NCBI GenBank assembly: GCA_947652605.1 | Contig: OX393577.1 | Span: forward strand, 3,658,868 to 3,722,867 | Reading direction: 5' to 3' | DNA: 64,000 nucleotides | DNA from: Elmis aenea | Lineage: Eukaryota; Arthropoda; Insecta; Coleoptera; Elmidae | In this document: piece by piece, positions 23,120 to 34,419 of the stretch | How positions within the stretch are numbered: the first letter of the stretch is position 1 | How the letters are laid out: every line of letters begins with the position of its first letter | Made by a program: the position numbers and the translations under genes | Notes under the pieces: generated by a model | Seen by the model: only the letters and a program-made list of their open reading frames with translations | Database searches by the model: none | What the model was told of the DNA's origin: nothing

Positions 23120-24810
23120 TAGGGTGGATCGAATTTTTTTTTTCTGGCGGGGTGCAGAAAAGATGCTCTAGGGGAATACAATCAGAAGTCATGAAGACAA
23201 TATTTTGATATTATTAGTGCAAGTACTGCCCCAAGCCTGCTGAATTTTGAAAAAAATTTGCTGAATGTAGGTTATAGTTTATGCCCAATAAAAGTATTCA
23301 AGGTTAGGCTCCAAAATTTTTATAACTTTTTTGTTGTGTTTACTAAGAAAATAGAACAGAATGTAAAATCACACAAAAACAGTTTAAAAAAAAATTAAGA
23401 TCACTCCAAAATTAAGCTAATAACTTGGTTTTGTACTCTTTCTTGGTATGATACGACAAGATTCTAATTTATTTCTGATCCGTTACCAATTTGACACATC
23501 TTTCAGTGATTTGTGTGTGGCAAGGCATCAAACAAAATTAGGTAAAATATCAGTTTCGACTTTGTCCAGATTTGCGATGGCTTCGGAAATGATGCGAACA
23601 GTCAATTGGCAATTGTTTTTGCGTCACTAGATTTCATAGAAATATGGTCAATGTATTGTGAGCCAGGTTTTTTCAATAAACTAATGTACACTTCGAACAC
23701 AACTTTTCTGCGATAATCCTCATTGCTTTTCCTGCATATCAGCATTTGCTTTTAAGGGCTTAGAATTTGAACCCTTAGTTTGAGACGTGGATCTTTGGGA
23801 CTTTGATGTTTGGGAAGCTTCTTCATAAAAGTTTCGTTGCAATTTTTTGGAAATATAGGTTTCGTTTTTCCTTGTAGTCTCTCTATCTAAGGAACACATC
23901 ATCATTTTTCTTTGACCTCGCTGGTCTAACAAGAATTCTCTTTCTTTAATGAGTATCTTTCGCGATTTGTCACAAGAACTAGTCTCGAACGAACTACATT
24001 TGCGTGGCAATGTCAAACAGCGTCCATTTTGAACTTCTCCAATTTGTTTCTGTAGTCACTATTCTTTTTACATTGATAGGGCTTTAGGATTGTACGGTAT
24101 TGTCATGATATGTTCTTATTTCGCTAAGATTGTTCGATGCTCTACTGTAGGTAAGGACGCTCTTCTCCAAATTTGTTCTATGTCAGTAGTAACTATTTTA
24201 CTAGTGTCTCTTACCAAATCCTGGCATCGTTTTCTAAGGTTTGCAAGACATAAATAAAATATTTTATCATGCCTTCATGCGTCGGTAACAAACTATTGGG
24301 GAATTCTTTGCCAACACCAAATATAGGACAGTTTGTATCACTGCTACGTAAACGTTTGTACTTTTATTACAAAAAAATCACACTATCAAATCTCAAATAT
24401 TCGATATCAGAACGAAACGTGATCTCTTCCTGAAAAAAAATTGAAACTATAAAGCGAAGGGATGCTAAATGACATATCCGCTGCACTACCCGCGCGCACC
24501 ACGCGCACGTGACAATAAAATTACTCGGGAAAGTAAGAAAAACGGTGTGTTACATTGTTATTTTAATAATTAAAAGCATAAACTGTGATAATGTTTTAAA
24601 AAGTCCTGAAATTCGTTGTTTAAAATAGAACAAAGACATTTTAATTCAAAGTAACTTTTTTTAAATTCTCGAAAACTTTGACGACTTTGGGGCAGTACTT
24701 CCAATTATTATTTTTTTTAAAATATTTTTCATGATTAATCAAAAGATACCAGGGCATCTATCGCGCACCCCCCGAAATCGAAATTCGAAAAAAAAATTCT
24801 CCCATATAAG
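23120..24810 (-). mobile_element. 1.69-kb DNA transposon-like element of uncertain superfamily
   Basis: The left end (TAGGGTGGATCGAATTTTTT) and the right end (inward reading TATATGGGAGAATTTTTT) are imperfect inverted repeats. The similarity extends inward for about 115 bp through GGGGTGC, AGATGC and AAGTACTGCCCCAA on both sides. The direct 8-bp repeat ATGCACAT lies just outside at 23112-23119 and 24811-24818. A broken gene of an unfamiliar family fills the interior on the minus strand. Together these features indicate a DNA transposon whose protein I cannot place. An 8-bp duplication occurs in hAT, P, Merlin-like and KDZ elements, but no hAT motif is seen. Ends may be off by a few bases. Confidence 0.7.
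23480..24340 (-). pseudogene. Broken gene of an uncharacterised multi-copy insect family
   Basis: The minus strand gives, in shifting frames, LLPTHEGMIKYFIYVLQTLE, then RRASLPTVEHRTILAK, a 98-residue open stretch (24016-23720) containing CSSFETSSCDK and EREFLLDQRGQRKMM, and finally VVFEVYISLLKKPGSQYID near 23640. Stops separate the parts, so it is dead. From memory, and without a search, the order 'PT...EH...I', Cys-containing segment, 'E..FL.DQR..RKM', 'EPGSQYxGH' recalls uncharacterised multi-copy proteins of aphid and beetle genomes. Its position between inverted repeats suggests that the family is a transposase or is carried by a transposon. No catalytic residues can be named from what survives. 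Confidence 0.6.
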
Positions 24811-24818
24811 ATGCACAT

Positions 24819-25517
24819 GGAACAAACTCATAAAAAAAGGAATAACCAGTTCAGTAGTTGTTCCATATCCATTTTGAAATTGGTAGTAACTCAAAATTTC
24901 ATAATTTTGAATTTATCATTTAGGTAATGTATTAGTTTTAAGCTTGTTCAGCAAAATTAAACGCGTAAATATTTTTTTTTAACCGAATGATAAAAACAGA
25001 AACTCCAAAGTCGATTTTTTCAAAACAATCAACATGTGATATGAAACAAAACAACTCTAGGGCGACGATTTATACGCATGAGATTGTTTTGTAATCATTT
25101 TTTATGAAATAGTTTAACGTATTATATTCACCGCCAGTGCATCTTGACGCAAATTCGCAAAATCGGTCAGCATGACTCTGATATAGGTTTCATTAATGTT
25201 AGGAATTACATGTTAACGTGGTTCGAATTCCTGGACCCCAAACAAAGGCGTGCTCTGTATTACATAAGAACTTTCCGAACAAAATACCTGCGCACCCTCG
25301 AAATATATAGCTTTTTGCACCACCCGACTGTTTCCCTTCAGTGACGTTAAGTTACCATAAGTCTTATTTAAAACACAGATAAAATCTCAATTATCGAATA
25401 GTCACGTTTGCCTGACTGCTATCTATTTAACTTTGCTGTAAAAGCAATTTGCAAACAAAAACTAATTAGCCTATGTTTGTTTTTACACTACGTTTGTATT
25501 TATAAATGCATTGCTTA
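24819..25517. other. Intergenic DNA, no supported gene
   Basis: No feature is supported. An open stretch of 66 codons (25144-25344) has no recognisable motif. Confidence 0.5.
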
Positions 25518-26184
25518 GGGTGATGCAAGGCGCCTTACGGATTGTCGAAAGGTAAATCCGTCTAAAACCTCACTAGTACACTTCACTAGAAAAACAAAAC
25601 CGTGTGGGACTAAAACAGTATATCTGTTTGAAGAACCACTGGTAACAGTAGGAGAGGTTAAATATTTAGGAGTGATTCTAGATAGTAAACTTAACTTCAA
25701 ACTACATGTAGAAAAAACTACCAAGAAAGCCACTGTAGCTCTATGGACCTGCAGAAGGATGCTTGGGAAAAACTGGGGATTAACACCTAGGATGATATAT
25801 TGGATATATACCAAGATGGTCATACCCATCGTAACTTACGCTAGTCTAATCTGGTGGACTAGAACACAGATTAAGGACTGCAGAAATAAATTAGACAAGC
25901 TACAGCGACTGGCTTGCTTAAGTATTACCGGGGCGATGACAACAACGCCCACGGCGGCAATGGAAGTGTTGCTGAACTTACCTCCTCTTTACCTTGTGAT
26001 CAAATCACAAGCACTAAGAGGGGGGTACCGACTAAAAATCACCTCCAAAGAGGCGAGACGTAGAAAAGGGCACTTAGCTATTCTCAACGAGATCGACACG
26101 CATCCGACATTAAACCTGACCAATATCGAACCCAATATAGCGAACCTTGCAAAAAAACACCAAGCACACCCATCTCATTGATTA
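25518..26184 (+). pseudogene. C-terminal half of a non-LTR reverse transcriptase (R1/I-like)
   Basis: The open frame runs for about 220 codons from an in-frame stop at about 25517 to TGA at 26179-26181. It includes CRKVNPSKTSLVHFTRK, VGEVKYLGVILDSKLNF, KATVALWTCRRMLGK, YASLIWWTR and ITGAMTTTPTAAMEVLLNLP. This is the thumb and C-terminal part that follows the YADD box; the catalytic motifs and the endonuclease are upstream and missing. The style resembles R1 or I-type LINEs. A 5'-truncated insertion of this kind is the usual product of incomplete target-primed reverse transcription. No frameshift is seen within the fragment. Confidence 0.87.
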
Positions 26185-26395
26185 AGAATCAATACTGTAG
26201 TTATTTTACTTATTATTTTTACTTATTTATAATTACTTATTATTTAATGAATATTAGGGTATTTAAATTTCAACGTTAAGATATTTTTCATAAAACTATT
26301 GTTACACAATGTAAAATTACTTGAATAAATGTTTAAAATCATAAAATAAATGTACAAACACAGTACCTATTAGATAGTTTTATTTTAATTAATTG

Positions 26396-26473
26396 AAAAT
26401 TACTTTTATGGGGGTCCATGGAGATTTCGAAAAATTATATAGGAGTCAATGATCAAAGAAGTTTGGTGACCCC
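26396..26473 (-). mobile_element. Isolated hAT-like element end
   Basis: Reading inward from 26473 on the minus strand the sequence begins CAGGGGTCACCAAACTTC, a common form of hAT terminal repeat. No opposite end or transposase was found nearby, so this is a remnant and the inner boundary is a guess. Confidence 0.4.
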
Positions 26474-26532
26474 TGGCTTAGGGTGTCTTTGATATTTACA
26501 GAAAATATAAGGATCATCTATCTATATAAACC

Positions 26533-26554
26533 GTCTAGAGTCTAGACTCTAGAC
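26533..26554. repeat. Perfect 22-bp palindrome
   Basis: GTCTAGAGTCT and its exact complement AGACTCTAGAC meet without a spacer, built from repeats of the unit TCTAGAG/GTCTAGA. Its role is unknown. Confidence 0.75.
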
Positions 26555-27602
26555 TTAAAAAGTTCACACTGAAGTTTTCCAAAATGAGGCTTACATTCTT
26601 AACGATTCATCTATTCTATATCCATAATAAAATTTTGAGATAAGAACGATATTTTAAACAGGCACAGGCCACTATGAACGCGTGAAATGTTTTGTAATCT
26701 AACGATTCTATTGTAATCCACCAGTTTTATTCATCTTAACGAAAGTCTGGTTAGAAGTGATCTTTAGAACCTATGAAAAATGTAATTCTGTAACCAATGT
26801 TATGTACATTGGTACCACTATGGATTTTAGAAATTAAGCTTATTAAAATCTTTGGAAAAAAAACAATTTCAAAATTCCCACAAAACTTAAGTTGGTTGAT
26901 ATATTTAAAATGAATTTCTTTTTGTTTTAACGCATTGATAAGACCAAAATTGTTTTATTCGTTTTTCTCACCAGCCCTGCGATAGGTCAACTGATAAAAT
27001 AGAAGATTTCACGAAAGAGAAGGATTTATTAGAATCAGATACTTACTCTCCAAAGAAATATGTGTAGAGGTTTCTAACCACTTTCAAACTTGTTTCGCAT
27101 AGAAAATTTATCGTAAAATGAAAACCCACACTGTAATATTGTATGTAAATTGTTGCACTTAAAATTTTTGTTAAAACGTTGGCAACAAAGTGCATTAACA
27201 GAAGATATTTGTTTAATAAACCGAACCTAACACAATCTGAGAGCGTCTGGTTGCTTAACGGCGTATTGATGCGGCACAAATTGGATTACAACCGAGACTG
27301 CTTCCTATGTAGGCCAGATCGTTTGCTAACTGAAGTAATTCTAATTAATTAATCATTATCTGTAGATACGTGTTAACAATTTCTACTTCGATTCAGGACA
27401 TCTAAGGATATGTTACATAAATTATAAAGAGAACGTAACCTACGCGTGCTATCGACGAAGCACGTACAAATATACTGCATGAGTAAACACAACATCTTTA
27501 AGACTGCAAATAATCGTAACCATTGCTTAGTTTAAATTTTAGTACATTAAAGTTTAAAAAAAACTTCTAATTATACAGGGTTCGGAATTGAAAGAAATAT
27601 AA
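26555..27602. other. Intergenic DNA, no supported gene
   Basis: AT-rich sequence. TATACAGGGTTCGG near 27574 resembles a CAGGG-type element end and lies just before the jockey fragment. Confidence 0.5.
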
Positions 27603-28588
27603 GCAGGGGAGTGTCCTTGGACCTGTCTTGTATCTACTCTACACCAGTGATATACCAAAACTGAAACAAGTGAAATTGGCTAGTTTCGCGGACGATACAG
27701 CATTGCTGGCAACAGGTAAAACAGATATAATTTCCACCAAAAAACTACAAACAGCTAGTGATACCATACACGAATGGACGAATAAGTGGAAAATTAAACT
27801 AAATGAAACGAAATCAGTCCATATCAACTTTACAAATAAAAGATTGAGAAACTCTCCAGCAATAACAATCAATGAAACCATTGTCTCACAGCTCACACGC
27901 AAACACTGCAAAGTATCTTGGTATGACTCTTGATGCTAAATTAAGGTGGAAAGAACATATTAAGAAAAAAGAAAAGGAGTTTAAAATTAAAACCGCACAA
28001 TACAGATGGCTTATTGGTAAATATTCCAAACTGTCATTATACAACAAAATTTTGATTTACAAACAAATTATTAGACCTACATAGTTGTATGGAATACAAC
28101 TATGGGGGTGTGCAAAAATTACAAATATACGTAAGATACAAACTGGCCAAAACAAGGTGTTACATGAAATGCCTAACGCTCCCTGGTTTGTCAGAAACGC
28201 CGACCTTCATCGAGACTTGGGCATCTTAACCGTTGAAGAAGAAATCAAAAGATTTGCAAAGAAGCATGAAGACAGGCTTCACCTACACGAAAATCTAGAA
28301 GTTCTCCAGCTGCTAGACAACCAAAACTCATGTCGAAGACTCAAGAGAACCAAACCGTTCGAACTTCCCAAGTGATCTGTGTAAAAGCAGAGCATTGTGC
28401 AAGTGTTAGTGTATATATTTCCCTAAGAATAACAAAGACAACTAAAATACGTCGCTGGACTGATTTTAGTTAAGTAACTTAGATTTAAGATTTAACAGAT
28501 ACAAACTAATGGTTGGTCTTACTTCTAGACCAGTTTTAGTGTTCAAACACCTAGTGTTTTAATTTAAAAAAAATAAAAAAAAATACAG
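27603..28588 (+). pseudogene. 5'-truncated jockey-like LINE with A-rich tail
   Basis: The plus strand begins at QGSVLGPVLYLLYTSDIP and continues through FADDTALLATG, which is the catalytic box, the thumb (KWKIKLNETKSVH), NTAKYLGMTLDAKLRWKEHI, LYGIQLWGCA and the C-terminal LGILTVEEEIKRFAKKH to a stop at 28373-28375. There is one frameshift near 27890 and one in-frame stop, TAG at 28082-28084. A non-coding tail of about 190 bp ends in an A-rich run at 28562-28590, as expected for the 3' end of a jockey-type element. Its start, at the QGSVLGP motif, is a 5' truncation. The intact FADD and near-complete tail make it younger than the 10513-11030 piece. Confidence 0.9.
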
Positions 28589-28590
28589 GG

Positions 28591-29452
28591 TCCTGCAACA
28601 GTACGTCAGCTGTACAATTCTTTTTATAATATACTGGGGTATTGTTTGATTCAGAATGGGAAGCTGTTTTTAAATTCATTATAATTATCTTCTATTATGT
28701 TTAAAATACAAGCAGTTTCTTAAAATTACGACACATATGTTTAAATTATACTTGCAGAAGGTATAGTTATTAAATTGAACAGCAAACCAATCTCTATCAC
28801 CTCGCCAACTATGTCCACTGTAAAAAAAAATACTATGAACTGTCTTTATTATCGTGAAAACGTTTTAAATAAAAGGATTTATTAAAATGTTTTTTTATTT
28901 ACATGTACATGTACTCAAAAAACTTAATACACAATGATAATTGCCTATGTTCAAGTTTGCATGTGTAAACCCTATATTTGATTACTAACATATTTAACAA
29001 AAACTTTGCCTACAATTAATTTTTAATAAGCTCAATTCCAAAAGTAGCATTAGTCTAGTTTAAATTCCTTGGCTGCCATTCAGCAAGTTTTTCTTTCTGC
29101 AACTAATTAGAAATCATAATTTTCTGCAACGTACAACTTTGTTAGGAACTTTTTAGAGCTAGTCGTTGAAATTATGAGTTTTTAAGCCTCACAGTTAAGA
29201 ACTTACCTTATCGTGCACCGTATCATGTCAAAAGTACTCGAGAGTTAATGAACACTTTATGTCTGCCTTGCATTCAAATTACAAATCAACTTCTCATTTC
29301 GTAATGATCGCGGATCGTATAGCGAGTACCCTCGAGTGACTGACTATATGACTTCATCCTTAACGCAAAAATACAATCTTCTATTTAGCTGATTTACCGT
29401 TTGTGGCTAATTATTCTCGCTATAAAAACTAATCAATGGTTTTGTAAATATT
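28591..29452. other. Intergenic DNA, no supported gene
   Basis: No feature is supported apart from an isolated TACAGGGTCC phrase next to the LINE tail. Confidence 0.5.
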
Positions 29453-30460
29453 AGGTGAGCGCCAAAATGTCCCGGCCTGACTATGAAAGAAACGGCGTAG
29501 GCTCAGCATTATATTTTATTTTTCAATATAATCCCCCCTGACTTCAATGCACTTATAACATCGTTTTAGCGATACCCCTAAAAAAATATGCCTTCGGTTT
29601 GTCTGCAAAATGTGCCCAAACTGCAGCCTTCGACTCTTGGTCGTCACTGAAATGGCGCCAGCGTAGGTCCTTTTTCAAAATCCCAAACAGGTAATAGTCA
29701 CTGGGGTCCATATCTGGACTATACGGAGGGTGATCGATTTGTTCAAAACCGCAGTCACGAATTGCGGCTCGAGCAATTCCAAGAGTGTGCACGGGGGCAT
29801 TGTCGTGCAGTAAACGCACGCCTGTGGTCAGTTTCCCACGTCTTTTCTCCCGAATATTTTGTCGTTCTTTGTGCAGGAGTGCTGCATAATATTCTCCGTT
29901 GACTGTGGTGTTGCGTTCTTTAAAATCTATGAGAAGGATGCCCTCACAATCCCAAAAGATCGTAGCCATCACTTTTTTTGTCGACTGACAGACCCTGAAC
30001 TTTCTTGGCGGTGCTTCTCCTTTTCGCCTCCATTCCAAATATTCTCTTTTGGACAAAGGATCATACTGAAGAACCATGTTTTCATGACGTGTAACAATTG
30101 TCTTCAACACGTCCACAGGATTTTCTCCACAGAGCTCCAACAAGGATCGAGTACATTCAACACGACGCTGGCACTGAACTGCTGAGGGATGTTTGGGAAC
30201 CCACCTTGCACTAACTTTATTCATGCCTAACCGATCGTGGAGGATTCGGCGAATTCTTGTATCTGAAAGCCCCGACATTTTTGATAGTTCTTTCACCTTC
30301 AAGCGTCGATCGCCTAATACGAGTTCCTCAACAAGGGCAATCCTGTCGTCCGTCACCACTTCCACATTTCTTCCTGTTCTTGCATCATCTTCCAAGGATT
30401 CTTGCCCCATTCGAAACCGTTTTGACCAATCTTTTATGACAGAATAAGACCCCGGAATTA
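29453..30460 (-). mobile_element. Truncated mariner with 3' end, no 5' end
   Basis: The inward-facing left edge reads TAGGTGAGCGCCAAAATG, a plausible mariner terminal repeat. A transposase open frame follows on the minus strand. No matching second terminus is found, because the 5' part is replaced at about 30460 by a different mariner. The transposase itself is described separately. Confidence 0.75.
29553..30450 (-). pseudogene. Mariner (DD34D) transposase, long open frame with lost catalytic Asp
   Basis: The frame stays open for about 298 codons. It reads VIKDWSKRFRMGQESLEDDA, then a helix-turn-helix region (KELSKMSGLSDTRIRRIL), RWVPKHPS, and a palm where the usual TGDETW is TRHENM. Then come LLHDNAPVHT and YSPDMDPSDYYLF. 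The second and third Asp are 34 residues apart, the DD34D pattern of mariners, but the first Asp has become His, so the enzyme should be inactive. About 50 N-terminal residues are missing compared with the usual length near 345. The open frame with a dead active site suggests recent decay. Confidence 0.92.
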
Positions 30461-30462
30461 TT

Positions 30463-30835
30463 TTATTTCATCAATTTTTTTTCACAGAGGAATGCACTCC
30501 TGCAGACAAGGAACCATGAATTGTCGCGCCACAACGCTGGTCTCTTCTTGTGAATTTTTTCTCGCAACCTTTTCAACACACCTTCATAGTAATGGCGTTT
30601 GATAGTTTGCCCTTTTGTTTTAATTTCGTAGCGGTAAACCCAACTTTCGTCACCTGTGATTATCCTTTGCATGAAAGTATCATCATCGCTGGCTTATTGA
30701 GGGATATCCTGGCAAACAGTAACTCGGTGTTCCTTCTGCTCGGCTGTCATCAAACGAGGAGCATATTTTGCTGCAACCCGATGCATGTTTGAATTGTTCG
30801 TCAGAATCCCATGACATGATCCACAGTTTAAAAAA
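30463..30835 (-). pseudogene. Second, different mariner transposase fragment
   Basis: The minus strand reads NMHRVAAKYAPRLMTAEQKE, a stop after VCQDIPQ, then FMQRIITGDESWVYRYE with the first catalytic Asp intact, a jump of roughly 45 residues to HYYEGVLKRLREKIHKKRPA, and LWRDNSWFLV, where the HHDNAPAH box should follow but does not. It belongs to a different mariner lineage from the neighbour at 29553-30450, and both run in the same direction. It carries an internal deletion and is truncated at both ends. Confidence 0.85.
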
Positions 30836-31815
30836 TAAAAGACAGCAGTAAAAACTTGCAACAGTTCGATTTGTATGAAATCTGAAGAGATTTGTTTTTA
30901 CACTAATACTCTGTATTCTCATACATTCATCAATCTGTAATAATTATAGGAATCGAAATGATAAAAATATATAGTTCTGTTTGAAGCTTTAATTTTAAAA
31001 AGCAATGAAGTTCCAGATATTTAGCTCTCTGTTTGTATAAAATTTTGTTGATCAACTGCTGGAACCGGCAACATCAAAGCTACCGAACTTGAAGCAATTA
31101 TTGGTTGCTATGGATATATTGCCTTGTTAGTTTGCTTCTGTTTGTATAAGGCATTATTATTAAAGAAATTTGATTCAAGGATTTCATTATTTATTTTAAA
31201 TAAGATTTCAAACGGCACGAGGATATTATACAAGGTTTTGCATATTTATGAATTACGAAATTTTAAAAATCAACATCGGTGGAGATTTGTAAAGAAGCAA
31301 AAACAATGTTTTAGTTATTAGAAGTCCATCAAGATTGCATCAGTAAAATTCGCTCGATTTAATTATCATTTTTTCTAAACATCAAAGAACGACGGCTTAT
31401 GCTTCGAATATAGTCAATTTCTTTACACTACATTTGCTAAGCTGGACATAACGAATGATGCTTTTGAAGTTGTGGTTTATTTGTAAACGTTTTGTATGGT
31501 GGTAATCGCCTTAGGGGAAGCTTGCGAGGCTGTTCAAAGTCGCTTAGCGGTAGATTTGTAATTTGACAAATTGATCCTTAACAGGTAACCAATTAATCAG
31601 AAGTGTTTGAACTACCGTGTTTACTTTATTTTAAGAAATTTGTGGGTAAGCTTTAAAGGTGTTATTACGCAAAATTTCAAGGATTTAAATTGATTTCACA
31701 CGATTACTTGAACGTACTAAAGCTTATTTATACAAATTGGTAAATGCATACTCGTTTATAATTATAGAACTTTTAATTCAGATAAATTTATCAGAAAAAG
31801 CTCAAAAAAAAATTG
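30836..31815. other. Intergenic DNA, no supported gene
   Basis: AT-rich. The open stretch at 31124-31321 shows no motif. Confidence 0.5.
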
Positions 31816-33039
31816 TACAGGGTGGTCCAAATTCGATGGGATTGCATGGGTATCTCGGTTAATATTTAAGATAGAGAAACGGTTAAATTACCAAAAATGT
31901 GCAGTTTTTTGAGACAAACTCAGAACCGTTTTCAAAAATATTCTATCATTTCCGGTTTTCGAGTTATCGAATAAAAAGTGTTTTTTTGTCATATTAATAA
32001 TGTGTCATATCTCCGTTATTGTTGTAAATATCGAAAATATTTATTAAGATTATTTTTAGATATTTTTATGTTTAATTTGATTATACTAAAAAAAAAAATA
32101 CGTTCTCCGTTAAAAAGTTATGACACAAACTTACCTTTTTTTAAATGGAAACGATAGTTGGCTATGACCTATTTAAATTCTTCATTTTTTTCTCATTTCA
32201 AATATATAAGGGTTGATGTATTTATTTTCAACAATACGCAAGTTATGAAGGTTTTTTAGTTTTTTTTTTAAAGAAAATCATAGTAGGCTGTGAAAACAAA
32301 AAAAAAACAAAGTGTAAAACCTTATAAAACTCATGTGGTACAAGTTACCAAGGTTTTTTAATTTGTTATTGAGATAAATACGAAATTTTTTGAACATAAG
32401 ATAAACAACAATATCCTACATTACTGCTGATACCGACTATATCGTTGTTTTCTTATTTTCAAATATTTACAATGTTTATCTCCACAACAAATTAAAAAAC
32501 CTTGGTAACTTGTACCACATGAGTTTTGTAAGGTTTTACACCTTGTTCGGTTTTTGTTTTCATAGCCTACTATGATTTTCTTAGAAAAAAACCTAAAAAA
32601 CCTTCATAACTTGCGTATTATTAAAAATAAATACATCGACCCTTATATATTTGGAATGAGAAAAAAATAAGGAATTTAAATATGTCATAGCCAACTATCG
32701 CTTCTATTTAAAAAAAGGTAATTTTGTGTCATAACTTTTTAACAGCGAGCGTAAAATTATTTTTTTTAGTATAATTAAATTAAACATAAAAATATCTAAA
32801 AATAATCTTAATAAATATTTTCGATATTTACAACAATAACGGAGATATGGCACATTATTAATATGACAAAAAAACACTTTTTATTCGATAACTCGAAAAC
32901 CGGAAATGATAGAATATTTTTGAAAACGGTTCTGAGTTTGTCTCAAAAAACTGCACATTTTTGGTAATTTAACCGTTTCTCTATCTTAAATATTAACCGA
33001 GATACCCATGCAATCCCATCGAATTTGGACCACCCTGTA
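31816..33039. mobile_element. Near-perfect 1.22-kb foldback element
   Basis: The arms (31816 to about 32385 and about 32465 to 33039) are inverted copies of about 570 bp, roughly 95% identical by eye, separated by a spacer of only about 80 bp. The ends read TACAGGGTGGTCCAAATTCG and its complement, with TA on both edges. It has no coding capacity. A transcript crossing it would form a very long hairpin. Phrases inside the arms (TTGAGACAAAC, CCGTTTTC, ATAACTCG) recur in other elements here and, for the first two, in the satellite. Confidence 0.92.
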
Positions 33040-33644
33040 TTTAGCTGTCACGATTCCCTGTTTTTTTTGTTCGTTTAAGGTTTAAGTAGATTTATTTTTA
33101 AAGCGATTCGAACTATGTTATCAAGGACTATGATTTTACAAAAGGTTTAGGTTAGTCAAAGCTTAACCTATAGCAGCTATTAAAACTTTATCGACGCAAA
33201 GTTTAGGTCAGAGGAGGGATGAAAAAAGCTTTGTTGTAATATGTGGAGAGTGGTCAAAATTGAGAATCAATGGGGAAATTTTTTAATAAAAAAGTGTAGT
33301 GTTTAATTTAGTGTTTTAATTTAGTAAAGTATAAAACCAATTTTAATTTTGTAACAGTTACCACGTATACTGGTTGATGAATACCTTCAATTATAATATT
33401 CAGTAATTAATTTTTCCTTTCTTACTGAGAATTATACTCTTATCGTGTTTATATTTAGCCTAGTGCGCAAAATTAACACACGCCGTGTTTCCCGGCAGGA
33501 AGAAATACTGCACATATACTTTACATACACATATTTTAGCAATAAAACGAATATAAATAATGACTAAAATTAAGGTTTTTATTTACACATTTTCCTAATG
33601 TCAACGAAATCACCTTTAACTCTTTTTTCTTTAATTTTTTCTCC
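33040..33644. other. Intergenic DNA, nothing recognised
   Basis: No feature is supported. Confidence 0.5.
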
Positions 33645-33786
33645 AGCTCTGAGGCTCAGCAAGTACATCCAACATTGACATCTTGGAACGATTCCAATCC
33701 AAAGTACTTCGAGATATTTGCATCGCTACAGTTAAGAAAGATATCGCGAAATGTAATGGTAAATATCGCGATAGGCTCAGTAGATA
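33645..33786 (+). pseudogene. Short C-terminal fragment of a jockey-type LINE
   Basis: The plus strand reads GSASTSNIDILERFQSKVLR and then DIAKCNGKYRDRLSRY. This follows the pattern 'LWGxAsxSNIeilqRFQsKxLR...' of jockey-type C-termini; the Trp before GSAS is a stop here. The first part of the usual APW box is deleted. The piece is cut off at about 33790, where the next foldback begins. Confidence 0.65.
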
Positions 33787-33799
33787 CACACCCTAATGG

Positions 33800-34406
33800 G
33801 CATTTTTTTTAACTCGTTAGTAACTCGGTTATATTCGATGGTACAAAAATATTTTTGGAGAGAAAGTTGTAGATTTTTTACGCATTGTAAAATGAGAACA
33901 TTCATTTGTTTTATTATTAATTCAATTCATGGCACTCCATAGCTACATAGGGACTTTTTAATGAATTTTATTTGTTTTTAGCCTATATATAAAAATAAAT
34001 ACATTAAACCTTATATTATTGAGAAGAGGGGGAAAAACGCTGTTTCATGAGTTCATAGCCGACTATGGTTTCCATTTAAAAAAATGCAAGTTTGTAATTT
34101 ATCTAAGAGTTTAAGCAATATTAAAACAAATGAATGTTTTCATTTTACGGTGCGTTAAAAAATCTACAACTTTACCCCCAAAAATATTTTTGTACCATCA
34201 AGTATAACCGAGTTATTAACGATTTAAAGAAAATGTCAATTTTGATTTTTGTTTATTATCTAGCGTGCCATGGAACTTTTTTGAAACATTATAGTATCAC
34301 TGAATATATCTCAGAAAGGGAAACAATTTGTCTTATTTAAACTTTTTGTAGCTCTTACCGTTTACGAGATCCCAATAGTGGCCCTTCTTTGTGGACCACC
34401 CTGTAT
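33800..34406. mobile_element. Degenerate foldback element lacking its left end
   Basis: Inner arms at about 33801-33920 and 34108-34235 are inverted copies (TACAAAAATATTTTT and TGTAGATTTTTTA are shared), with a spacer of about 190 bp. The right end carries ACCACCCTGTA at 34396-34406, the same type of terminus as 31816-33039. The matching left terminus is missing, consistent with truncation at the LINE junction. The spacer shares CCATTTAAAAAAA and GCCGACTATGG-like phrases with the element at 31816. Confidence 0.75.
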
Positions 34407-34419
34407 ACTTATTGTTAGA

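Noticed and set aside
30193..30792. Plus-strand open frames opposite the mariners
   Set aside because: They are shadows of the minus-strand transposases.
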